Assembly (NCBI GenBank): GCA_027475525.1
Contig: JAMWFC010000105.1
Location: 62,001-126,000 of the forward strand
Reading direction: 5' to 3'
DNA length: 64,000 nt
From: Macrolepiota albuminosa
Taxonomy: Eukaryota > Basidiomycota > Agaricomycetes > Agaricales > Agaricaceae
Part shown: positions 45,100-55,754 of the stretch, one piece after another
Layout: the number at the start of each line of letters is the position of its first letter
How positions within the stretch are numbered: the first letter of the stretch is position 1
Translations under genes and position numbers: made by a program
Notes under the pieces: generated by a model
Databases searched by the model: none
Seen by the model: only the letters and a program-made list of their open reading frames with translations
Told to the model about the DNA's origin: nothing

Positions 45100-47280
45100 T
45101 TAGATGCAGTTGATAATTTTTATACTCAGCTGAAGAGCAGAGATGTATGTCTTACTAATTCAATGCTGACCAGAAATGAACTATCTAACATGATGTAGCA
45201 GGATAAAACTGAAAACTTTGAGGACATAGACAATGTAATTGCAGGTGTTAATAAAGAAACATTTGCTGTATTTGGCAAGAAAGAATTAAAAGATAGATCT
45301 TATATGCTGCAAATATCAGCAACTATGGCAGATCTGAAGTGGAAAGATCCTATAATGGACCAGGTGTTTCTTCAAATTGATGCCATTGAACCTATAAATA
45401 AAGAACATGACTCATCTTACTAGAAAGCTGTTGTTACAGCAAAGCAAGATGAGATGCTGAAGAGCCAAAATTCCAGCATACCTGCATGCAGTGGTAAGTT
45501 ACTAGGCAGTATACCAGAACTACCAGAACATGTCAATGTAGTAGATCAGAAGTATCTTCAGAAAATATATATAGACAATAAATGGAAACCTATTGCTATT
45601 ATATCTTCAGACTACAGGCTGAACAAAGAACAGCTAAGAGTATTCCACACTGTGGCTAATCACACAACATCGTATATGCCTGAGCAACTTGAATTGTATA
45701 TGGGAGGAATATGGGACCAGAAAAACCCAGGTGCTCTGAGCCCTCATTAAGTATTTTGAAGTTAGAGGAGAGGCATTGTCTGGCTATAGTTGCACCTACC
45801 AGCACTGCTGCATTGCTTATAGGTAGCTCAATATATTATTCAATATTTGGCATTAATTACATAGTTGGTATATCAAAGAAACAACTTGCTCAAATTAAAA
45901 CTCAACTACTAGATGTTAATTACATGTTTTTTGACAAAATATCTATGTTATTGTATTGAGACTTGTATAAAATTTCCACAAGACTAGCTCAGCTATCCAG
46001 TAGACTAGATATTTCTTTCAGTGGTATAAACATGGTATTGGCAGATAATTTCATTCAGTTGCCCCCTGTCACTGAGCACAAAGGATCCGCATTATATAGT
46101 AGAACTGTAGATTTAAATACCAAAACATTGAAGGATCAGGAGTCTGCCATAGACAAGGCTGTATGGCATCAGGTAATGATCATTATCATATTGCATAAAA
46201 ATATGAGGCAAAAAACTCAGTCTATGGAGGATGCGGCTTTGTATACTGCATTTGAAAACATGAGGTATAGAGCATGCATCAAAGAAGACATGAAGTTTCT
46301 TAGAAGCAGATCATTGGCTGTTTCTGATAGTTGCCCATCTATATCTGACAAATAGTTTAGAAACATTTCTATAATCATTGCACAAAATGTGGACAAAGAC
46401 ACTATTAATATTATAAGAAGTACTTAATTCACAAGCAAGAGCTGTCAAGAACTAGTATATTTTTACAGCAAAAATAATCTGTTATCCAGAGATGGCAATG
46501 AAACAAAAAACCATTCATCTAACTACATATGCTCTAAAAAAACCATGAGATTCCCTCCAACTATACAACGTGTGTTGTGGGACCAACCTCTGTCATCTTG
46601 CAGTGTTCAAGTCATGAGAAAGCTGTCATTGTGTATAGGCTTGCCTGTTATAATCAAGAATAATATAGCTACAGAATTATGCATCATCAACAGACAGGAA
46701 GGTTTTGTGTATAGTTGAAAAAGTTGCATTGGATTGGCTGAACAAATTATGCTGAATATGTTATTCATAGTACTCAACAATCCTTTGCAAAGAGTAAAAA
46801 TCAATGAACTTCCCAGTAATGCGGTTCCAATTGTACATACAAGAGTGCATCTTAAATATAGACTCTCTAACAACAACAGTGTGTCTTTGTCTCAATCACA
46901 GATAGAGGTATTGGTAAACTACGCTATGATGGATTATGCAAGTCAAGAAAAAACTAGATTTTACAATCCAGTAGACTTAGCCAAGTGTTAATCACACCAA
47001 GCCTACTACACTGCACTATCCTGCAGTGCTACAGCTGCATAAATGCTCATCATCCAAGGATTTGATGCTAACAAAATACAAAGCAAAGCAAGTAGTGCAT
47101 TGCACAGGGAATTTTGTAACTTGGAACTGCTTGATGAAATAACCAAACCCAGATATATGAACCAGCTCTTTAAAAGTTTTGTCGATTCACCTAAACAATC
47201 TAATCTAATTTATTCATTTAGACAATGCAAACAAAAAGGTTACATGCCCCTTAATCTTTATATAGCCTTACGTTGAAGTG
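45100..47280 (+). pseudogene. Helitron Pif1-like helicase
   Basis: YRLNKEQLRVFHTVANHTTS opens the helicase (Q motif region). A frame change at about 45,711 coincides with the Walker A loop, which reads MGPEKPR instead of GGTGKS. The Walker B region is FFDKISMLLY (DE to DK). FSGINMVLADNFIQLPPV, ILHKNMRQKTQSMEDAALYT and ISIIIAQNVDKDTI are the later motifs. The ATPase is clearly dead. Confidence 0.85.
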
Positions 47281-48094
47281 ATAAAGACTTTTACAATAAT
47301 GCATCATTCCTGGATATCAAATGGCAGGTTGCTAGTAAAGATAGACCTATTAGGCTATTGCAGTCCCTTAAAAGCAGATTTATTCTAGCTAAGAGCACTC
47401 AGCCCATAGTACATCCTCAACCAATACTAATATCTAGCAAAATAAACCAAAACTATGACAATAGTTCATCCAACTTGAAAATTTTGAAAAATATTATAAG
47501 TGGTGAACAGAAATTAAATCTGAACAGATGTGAAAGACTGGTTGGAACTAAGTAGAATGCCAACAGTTGCGTGTATGACATGGTGATAACTATATTGTAT
47601 AATATGTGGCAAGATGACATATTACTATGGTCAATAAATTTTTGATTACTTGGGACATCAATTATGTGAAGCATGGAAAGCAACTTCTTATCAACACACA
47701 AAAGTAAAATCATGCTAGAGGATGCAAAAGAGGATTTGAGAAATTATATGAACAATCACAATCTGAGAAACTTTTTGTATAGTGAACTAACAAATATTCA
47801 TGCTGTGATCGAAGAGTTGCTTACATATAGGCAAAATGTATACACATCATACATGTACTGTCCACACAGTTATGCAGTTACTAGAAGAGCTGTTACATCG
47901 AATTCATGTTAGATTGCCATACTAGATAATTCACAACTATCAATACAACATTTCCTAAGGAACATGGAATTTCTTACCAAATTTTGGTGCAGAATATGTG
48001 TGTCTGAATTAGTTAAAATAATGAGAACAGTATACATAGCACCAATACTGTCTTTTGATGTGGCATTGATTAACATTGCAATTAATAAATACAT
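47281..48094 (+). pseudogene. C-terminal extension after the Helitron helicase
   Basis: NANSCVYDMVITILYNMWQD and later Cys/His-containing pieces (YTSYMYCPHSYAV, KFWCRICVSELV) resemble the Cys-box start of a papain-like or ubiquitin-protease-like extension (N-x-C-x-Y-D) found after the helicase in some fungal Helitrons. Function unverified; interrupted by stops. Confidence 0.4.
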
Positions 48095-48406
48095 TGATGT
48101 GTAAATACATTGATGTGCTGGTTTATAGATCAGAAAACAAATGATAGATCCTAAAAAGTATCATATACTTTGCAAACAGTTATTTTACTTGTTGATATAT
48201 AAATTTGTCCTTGAGTGTGTGGTTCCATAATAGTTTAATTACTAGTAGAAAGTTGATTGTTAAAGAAGACAGTCTGGATACATTGAATATACGAGTCTGC
48301 AAAGATAGTAAAGCAACAATAGTGTTATACATTAGAGTGGTGTGATCGTATATTACCGATAGAGAGTTGTTTAATTTGAATTAAGTCTGTGTATTTAAGG
48401 CTATGT
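48095..48406. other. Flank left of the solo B LTR
   Basis: AT-rich, no gene seen. A 15-bp segment (AATACATTGATGTG) is duplicated at 48,085-48,118. The Helitron 3' end may lie here. Confidence 0.4.
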
Positions 48407-49421
48407 TGATAGGACCCCATACAGGATCAGCACATCAACGGCAGGCTACGGCAACACGGCACAGGCCCGGGATACCTTAGCGCACGCTAACTAACCAATT
48501 TTGGCAATATTTGATGGCTGCGCACGGCAAGAAGCAGATCCAATCAGTGATAGCACCGACGGCAGACAGAATGACAACTGACAGATGGCATCAGTCACTG
48601 ATGACAGCGCTTAGCAAGAAGCCTGATGATCTATTAAAAACTGACAGACAGCTTGGCGTTTGACCTTGGCGTCTGACACCGCTTAGCGCCTCGATCTGGC
48701 ACCTGACATCGCTAAGCATTTTGGACAGACAGAAGGGTGATGAATTGATGGTTTAGCTTCGTGATCTGTCGCCTGGCGTCGCTAAGGTCCTTGAATGGAC
48801 GGTAGGGATCTGAAACCGTTGGAGCTACCCCTATAAATTTTCTAGTTTACTGCACTTTGACAATAGTTGGTCACTGGCGACGGTGAACTCCTTGTAGTAT
48901 ATAAAGTACTTACCGACTTGTACATAAAAAAAAAAAACAATAGACCAGAGTTTCCTGCTCCCCTTACTTCAGTCTCCCTTACGCTTGAGATTTCATTTAC
49001 GGTCGGCAACATCGAACTCGTCGGCAGTTGCAGACTTCATCACTAGCCTTCGACCTATTCGCGCCTTGCAGCTACGGCAGGCATTTACGACGCTTAGACT
49101 TCGCTAAGCTTACCATACTCTTGCCACTCACGTTGCCATGTTCACTTACCGCTCCCTTCATAGGCGCTTTACTTTAGCGCGTTACGCTTGCTGACCCCCT
49201 TATCGACTCTTCCCCATTTTCATAGGCGTGTTCTCTGGGACCTGCCCGGGACTCCTCACATCACTTATAGCGCGCCCAACGCAAGCAATTGGTACGGTAA
49301 CACTATAACTATATTTGTTACTGACCAAACTTTGGGCGTCATCATAGCGCGCCCAACGCAAGCAATTGGTACGGTAACACTATAACTATATTTGTTACTG
49401 ACCAAACTTTGGGCGTCATCA
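48407..49421 (+). repeat. Solo LTR of family B
   Basis: Starts TGATAGGACCCC and ends GGCGTCATCA, the reverse complement layout of 54633-55585. Possible 4-bp duplication ATGT (48403-48406) / ATAT (49422-49425) with one mismatch. TATA box (GTATATAAAG) at about 48897. Keeps many CpGs, so it is a young insertion. Its last 77 bp are duplicated in tandem (49267-49343 and 49344-49420). Confidence 0.88.
49267..49420. repeat. 77-bp tandem duplication at the LTR end
   Basis: ATAGCGCGCCCAACGC... repeats with offset 77 and no difference seen. Both copies end GGCGTCATCA, so the LTR has two possible 3' ends. Confidence 0.9.
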
Positions 49422-50394
49422 ATATATAGGTCATATTGTTCAAACAACTTCTTGCAAAATGAGGATAGTTCACATAATTTTGAACAATGCGAGGTCATAT
49501 AATCTTCAAAAATCATTGGCGGTCATATATTCAAATGCTGACATAATATATGTTTAAACATGCTTATAGTAAATATAATTTATTTTCATTACCTATAGCT
49601 AACTAAGGACTAAGTAGTCTGTAAAGACGATCCTCAGTATATCTATCAAGTAAACGAATGTGCATGTTATATAAGTATTCAGTAGGATAATCAGTTTGCT
49701 TATATATTTTATTTATTTATTTATTTATTTTACTGCTGTTTAACTAGTACAAGACCATTTAGTCATGCATTCAAATGCTGATATAATATATATTCACATA
49801 TATTAAAATTGTGTTATTAGTTAATAATAATGAGTTTGAGCACATGATGTCTACTGTAGGCTCATATGACCAATTTCACAACTGTCTATGTTATCTGCTT
49901 TTTTAAATGTAATTGTATATTATATAAGCATTTAGTGAGACAATTAGTTTAACTATATTTATTTATTTATTTTATCATTATTGTTAATGATTATTAAATT
50001 ATAAAAGGAATAAATAGTAAAATTAAATAACAATTTCATAAATGTGCCTTTGTATTACATAATAGTTTGGTTAAATCACTGTTCAGAAAGTACGTAGCAA
50101 ATATACATATATATCTTTACTCGTTGTTATGCCACTTTGTACAAAGCTAGCCAACAAGAAAAACCGGTTTCTACTTGTAAATCTATATGTATATATTTTT
50201 TTTAAAAAAAATACAACTTTATGATATGTTGAAACAACTTATAATTTGTATATATTTGATGTTATATATTACTATTTTGTTTCTTATATATTACAGTATG
50301 TATGTAAGCCTTCACCTCTTCTTCTCCTTGTATGCTCTCTGTCATGACCCACAGCATCATGACACTGGATACTGCTTAAATAGTGCCTGCAACA

Positions 50395-50413
50395 TGTCAA
50401 GCCAGGCTTGACA
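50395..50413. repeat. Short perfect palindrome
   Basis: TGTCAAGCCAGGCTTGACA, two 9-bp arms around one base, just before an A-box-like TAGCCCAGTTGG at 50428-50439. Confidence 0.7.
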
Positions 50414-52105
50414 TTGTGGCCTTTTAGCCCAGTTGGTAGATCACTTCTATTGCAGGAGTTGTGGTCATCACACTCTCCACTTTCAGTCTGTTGTTTTCTT
50501 TCAGTGGTTTCTTATACTGGCTATATTATGTCTAGCTCACTTTTACAAAATGCTATTGCATGCTCTGGAAAATGCCTTCTCACTGCCACTTGGAGGTACT
50601 AGTACTAGTATTTTATGTTGCCATGGACTTGCTCGACGGACGTCTGCTGAAAGCAAATACCATTACTATATATCGACTTGGTACTTATTACTCGCTCTGG
50701 GCTCACATGATCTGATGGATAAAATTATGCAGTACAGAAAGTACGTCAGTCTGCTCGATTTATGGATTCATGTGAGTCAAACCAAAATATTTCTGCATGA
50801 ATATTTATGGAAAATACAATGTGTTACTCAAACACTGATAGGATAAACTACAATATACTAAATCAATAAACCAACTAATATGTTGAGTTATCAGTAAAAC
50901 ATATAATTAGTGTGAACTCACTCATTTACATGACAAATGTATGCTGTCAATATGTTCTCTCAATATACCTCCATATACATTTATACTTGTTATTCTATTC
51001 ACTTAACATTATGACTGCACTACCAATCGCTAGTATTCGGTGCTAGCACCTACACATGTCTGCCACCACCTTACACAGCATACAGATAAGGAAAAATGTG
51101 GCCAATAGATTAAGTATAGTTACCAGACTTTGACATATTGATATGTGCTAATGTTGTCGAACTTGTATTTTAGTAAGTTTTTCAGTCTGTTTTAGCATGT
51201 AGAGGCATTTTTATAATATCAATCTTGTATATTCATAGCAGCGCTTATACTCATTATAACTGAACTGCTCGACATCTTACAATCAAAGAGTTTGATCAAA
51301 ACAACTGCCTTGTTGCCACTTTTCATGTACATCCAAATGATAACAAGCAATGCTTCGACAAAGCATTCACATATTTCTTTTTGAGTGCTACACACAGCTA
51401 GACAGTGTGCAATATCATTGTTCAACATGTTGTTTTAAGACGCTTAACTGCTTGCTACATGTTCAATGAATCTTTGGAAGAGGTTGTGAGTATTTCGTTT
51501 CCTCTTCGGTTTACTTAGTGACTAATTTTATTAGTGCGGATATACTACAGACATTCTCACATGAGTGATTCCTATGTATTTTTTATAGGTAATTTGGTTT
51601 TATATGTAATGCTTAGTGGGCCTTATATTATAGTCATGTATTTTGCATATCATTATATCTTACATCTAATGTACTATAGTATATTAACAGACTTTTATAT
51701 ACCCAATATTAAAACCATTAAAAGGATTTATATGTGTATTTTAAAAAGGAAAAATATCTGAAAATAAATAAATATTAAAATTTAAATATGTAAAAAGACT
51801 GGTTAGTCATACTTTTCTGCTATTGTTTTTACATTGTCAAGAAAATATTTGTGAAGTGTGACGAACTGCAGAAGTGATATAATATATATTTGCAAATATT
51901 AAAAATGTTTTAATATTTATTAATTAATAATTTGGGCACATAGTTGTGGTCTTCACTGTTTCACATAACCAGATTCACATGATTGTTCTGTTATCTTATT
52001 TTAGATATATGATATATTACATAAGCATTTGGTGAGACAATCAGTTCACTTATATGTATTTATTTATGTATTTACTTTTACCTTTGCATACATTTGTAAA
52101 AGCAT

Positions 52106-52130
52106 AATAATAATAATAATAATAATAAAA
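52106..52130. repeat. ATA microsatellite
   Basis: About eight AAT units in a row. Confidence 0.85.
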
Positions 52131-52290
52131 TTATATTGTCAAGTTTGTGACAAGGTAGATCTCGGGCACACCATGCTAGCAACAGCCCATATAAGCAAGT
52201 ATTCTATCCACAAGCTGCCTTTAAAGGAGTATAACTAACAATAATCAATGCTGAGTAAGGTCTATGCATATAACTCATCAAAGGACTACT

Positions 52291-52790
52291 ATAAGATGAA
52301 GGACTCTTGACCCCTCCTGCACCTGTTCTAGCCTTGCCTGCAACATATCCAACTCAGCCTTCAAATTTCCACATGCAACAAGCACTGCCTCCCATTCTTA
52401 GAGCAGTGCCTGCTGGTCCTTCTCAGCTTGTTGCCAGGCCTCTGCCACCCACCTTTCCTTCTGCTCTGTGCACACCAGGTCTGCTCTAGCCTCTAAGAGG
52501 TGGTCTATTGTGTCAGGCTCAGCACAGCCATAAAGTGTCACTTGATGCTAGTCAACAGCCTCCCAAGCCTCCCAAGCCTCCCACTCTATCTAGGCCAAAC
52601 AATCTTGCAGCTCTCCCACATTGATTGACAGTGGGCAGCTCAACAAGGGTGAAAACACTACTGGAGAGAGCCAGGATGGTGATAATGGGACTAGTGCTAA
52701 ACATGTCCTCTTTGGTGCCAGTGTAGAAGCAGGCAAAGTCCAATGCTTCCTCTTGCCCTGGCACCCCTCTCAGTCCTCCCTAACTGAGGA
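52291..52790. other. GC-richer decayed segment of element origin
   Basis: Pyrimidine-rich on the plus strand with many CCTCCCAAGC-type runs, in contrast to AT-rich neighbours. The style resembles the CpG-depleted coding parts of element E. No motif could be named. Confidence 0.35.
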
Positions 52791-53099
52791 ACCATAAGTC
52801 ATAATAATGCATGTGTCTGCTCCAATATATAATTTTTGCGTGGTGGCGATTGTCTGTAATCTAATATTGTGTCCTGTTATGCCTGTACTAGGCAGGACAT
52901 AGAAAGACTTGCAATTAGTCAACAAAATAGGTTTATTTTTCAGAGACTGCTGGATCTATGGGTTGACTGGACATCCAATACATCTGGCAAGAAAAGAATG
53001 TCAGCCAAATAAAACATTGATTGATTGCAACATTATGGACTGAGTGGGTGTAGAGAACATATTAAAACAGACACAACCATAGCTACATTCTGGCATATG
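52791..53099. other. Spacer
   Basis: No gene or repeat recognised before the minisatellite. Confidence 0.35.
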
Positions 53100-53560
53100 T
53101 AGATATCAAATATTAACATAGTAATGCTAAAGAACACATGACGTTAAAAAGGGAAGATATTATTCATATATCTGTAACTATACAGATGAATGGTAGTATC
53201 ACATGACGTTAAAAATTGAAGACATTATTCCCATGCATCTCTGTAACCATACAGATGAACAGTAATATCACATGACAGTAAAAAGCAAAGACATTATTTC
53301 CACACATACCTAGTCTACTGCTGACTAAGTAACTGTACAGACAAATGGTATATCACATGTGTTAAAAATTGAAGATATTATTATACCTAGTCTACTGCTG
53401 ACTAAGTAACTGTACAGACAAATGGTATATCACATGTGTTAAAAATTGAAGATATTATTCCCATGCATATCTGTAACCATACAGATGAACAGTAGTATCA
53501 CATGATGTTAAAAAGTGAAGACATTATTCCCATGCTTATCTGAAGAAAATAATGGCAATG
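53100..53560. repeat. Minisatellite of about 60-85 bp units
   Basis: Six to seven units share ATCACATGACGTTAAAAA, GAAGAYATTATT and TAACCATACAGATGAAYAGT. Two adjacent units that include TACCTAGTCTACTGCTGAC (about 53305-53455) are almost identical, so the array has expanded recently. Confidence 0.8.
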
Positions 53561-53809
53561 AGAACAAACATAGTCACATGATGGCAAAAATCAAAGACAT
53601 TTTTCCCACACATAGTCTGCTGCACAGAAAAACCTCGATCTATTCTAGATCTCAGAATCTCCAGGCTGAACAATGGCAGTGTTCTTCTGGAACCTATTAT
53701 AAGCTGTTTAGCAATGTCTGACTGTTTAGTTAGCCTTGCTGGTCTCTTGCCTAACTCTTGCTTGCCTCTATGCTTGCTCTACTCCTGCTTGTCACTGGTG
53801 CTTACTGGC

Positions 53810-54181
53810 TCTGTGGAAGGAGTTCCACAGACATTAAGTATTTCTCTTACAAGTTCCCCTCAAGCAAGCAAGGATAGTAGTAGTTGTCATACTTGCCCAG
53901 AATACATGTCTAATTTTTATCATCTATTATATATGTTCTGATGATGTATTATCAGAGGTTAGTGCACTGTAAAACTGTCAGGCTTTAAGCAGAGTTAATA
54001 TTCTGATAGTGTGATACCAGAGGTTACTATCCTATGACACTGTTAGCCACAAAACAGAGCTACAAACTTTGAAATACCTAGCCACCAGTGGCCAATGCAA
54101 CTAGTCATTATATGCCATTTACACATATAATTAATCCAATCAGACTGAACTTGCTTATATGCATAAGAATTCTGGTACATA
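53810..54181 (+). repeat. Dispersed repeat J, copy 2
   Basis: Same orientation and same right end (TCTGGTACATATG) as 31160-31531, about 22.65 kb away. Left edge near the short palindrome CTGTGGAAGGAGTTCCACAG. Confidence 0.75.
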
Positions 54182-54632
54182 TGTCGCAGCATAAGGCAGA
54201 ATAAATATATATTTCACATATGTAGTACACTGAAGTTGGCGGATGGGTGGGTGGGCTCACAGCTGGTTAGCGTGTCGTGTTCTGTCGATCTTAGGATAGT
54301 CGTGTGAAAGTTCGGAGATGTGCAAAGAGAAACACGGTGGATTAAATTGATAGTGGAATATATTACTAGTGTCAATGTATACTGGTATCTCTGCAAAGGG
54401 AGGGAGGGTGGGTTAAAATGAAAATTGAAAGAAGTAAGAATAGTAGGAGTATCCAAAAAAGGAAAGAGCATGGTCCACACAGACCACCCGCCTTATCTCA
54501 TGCTGGGCTTACGGACAGGCCCGAAGCACAGCTTCCAATAAGGCTTGGTTTGGAAGGACGGGATAATAAGAGATATACAGGAGTTTGGCGGGAGGAACGG
54601 GGGGTTCCGTATGCAGAAGCAGCGGTGGGCGC
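54182..54632. other. Flank left of the intact B element
   Basis: No gene recognised. Contains purine runs (GGGAGGGAGGG at about 54400). The four bases before the LTR are GCGC (54629-54632); their partner would lie beyond the right edge. Confidence 0.4.
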
Positions 54633-55585
54633 TGATGACGCCCAAAGTTTGGTCAGTAACAAATGTAACGATTGTGTTACCGTACCAAGAGTGTGCGTTG
54701 GGCGCGCTAAAAGTAATTTGAGGAGTCCCGGGCAGGTCCCAGAGAACGCGTCTGTGAAAAAGGTGAAAAGTCGGTAACGGGTGCCGGCAAGTGTAAGCGC
54801 TAAGGTAAAGCGCCTAGGAAGAAGCGGTAAGTGAAGACGGCAAGGGTGAGCGGCAAGAGCACGATAAGCTTAGCGAAGTTCTAAGCGTCGATAATGCCTG
54901 CCGTAGTTGCAAGGCGCGAGTATGTCGAGTGTTGGCGAACGTCTGCAACTGCCGATGAGTTTTGACGTTGCCGACCGTAGCGTAAATGAGCTCTTGAGCG
55001 TAAGGGAGAGACTGAAGTAAGGGGAGTAAACTGTGGTCTATTCGTCTGCTCTCCAATGTACAAGTCGGTAAGTACTTTTATACTACAATAAGTTCGCCGT
55101 CGCCAGTGGCTAATGACGCCAGAGTGCGGTAAACTGGAAAATTTCAAAGGGGTAGCTCCAACGGTTTCAGATCCCTACCGTCCATTCAAGAGCCTTAGCG
55201 ACGCCAGGCGACAGATCGCGAAGCTAAACCATCACTCCATCACCCTTCTGTCCGTCAGAGTACCTAAGCGATGTCAGGCGCCAAATCGAGACGCTAAGCG
55301 GTGTCAGACGCCAAGGTCAAACACCAAGCTGTCCATCAGTTTTTGATAGATCATCAGGCTTCTCGCTAAGCGCTGTCGTCAGTGACTGATGCCATCTGTC
55401 AGTTGTCATTCTGTCTGCCGATCGGCGCTATCATTGATTGGATCTGCTTCTTGCCGTGCGCGGCCGTCAGAAGTGGCTTAAAATAGGTAAAACGCGTGCG
55501 CTAAGTTCGGAACGAGTGCGGCAAGGTTTCCGGAGCCGGTGCCGAGCCTGCCGTTGATGCGCCTAATCTGTATAGGGTCCTATCA
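54633..55585 (-). repeat. 3' LTR of element B (953 bp)
   Basis: Plus strand begins TGATGACGCCCAAAG and ends GGGTCCTATCA. Collinear with the solo LTR at 48407-49421 (inverted) and the decayed one at 24846-26888. A TATA-like TATAAAAGTAC reads on the minus strand at about 55,073-55,083. Confidence 0.92.
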
Positions 55586-55597
55586 TCTCCCCCCAAC
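55586..55597 (-). promoter_or_regulatory. Polypurine tract of element B
   Basis: TCTCCCCCCAAC on the plus strand (GTTGGGGGGAGA on the minus) directly abuts the LTR start TGATAGGACC, fixing the minus orientation. Confidence 0.88.
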
Positions 55598-55754
55598 TGA
55601 AAAATTGACTGTCCTCAGTCACCAAATAAGGCTACTGTTACCGCTTTTGTGACAGGTGGTCCGTGCGTTCTTGAGATTTTGTTTATAGTCCTGGCGCGTG
55701 AGTTTGGACTTCGTTTCTTCTCCCATCTTTTTCCTGGCGCTCAAATAAAAAAAT

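Larger units (their letters stand above)
40000..48100 (+). mobile_element. Decayed Helitron
   Basis: On the plus strand an ordered series of fragments matches fungal Helitron RepHel proteins: N-terminal helitron-like domain, Rep domain and Pif1-like helicase, followed by a C-terminal extension. The sequence is AT-rich and carries dozens of stops. The element ends (5' TC, 3' hairpin plus CTRR) could not be placed, so both borders are approximate. Confidence 0.85.
49422..52290. repeat. AT-rich region with three related 200-bp blocks
   Basis: Related blocks lie at about 49530-49730, 49760-49975 and 51868-52085; each runs through a 'ATAAGCATTTRGTGAGACAAT' -like stretch into TTTATTTATTT. The last two flank about 1.9 kb in direct orientation and could be terminal repeats of a small non-autonomous element. 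Frames inside (50187-50846, 51534-51761) are unrecognised. Confidence 0.45.

Noticed and set aside
50428..50500. A-box-like TAGCCCAGTTGG as a tRNA or SINE head
   Set aside because: A box fits, but no B box at the right distance and no cloverleaf.
52291..52790. Possible further antisense accessory gene of an E-like element
   Set aside because: Composition is suggestive, but no cysteine cluster, intron pair or frame could be followed.
54250..54325. tRNA-like stretch (CAGCTGGTTAGCG ... AAGTTCGGAG)
   Set aside because: An anticodon-like 5-bp stem with 7-base loop can be drawn, but T-arm and acceptor stems do not pair and no B box fits. At best a relic.
54881..55346. Frames within the B LTR
   Set aside because: Lie inside an LTR and are not conserved in the solo LTR at 48407.
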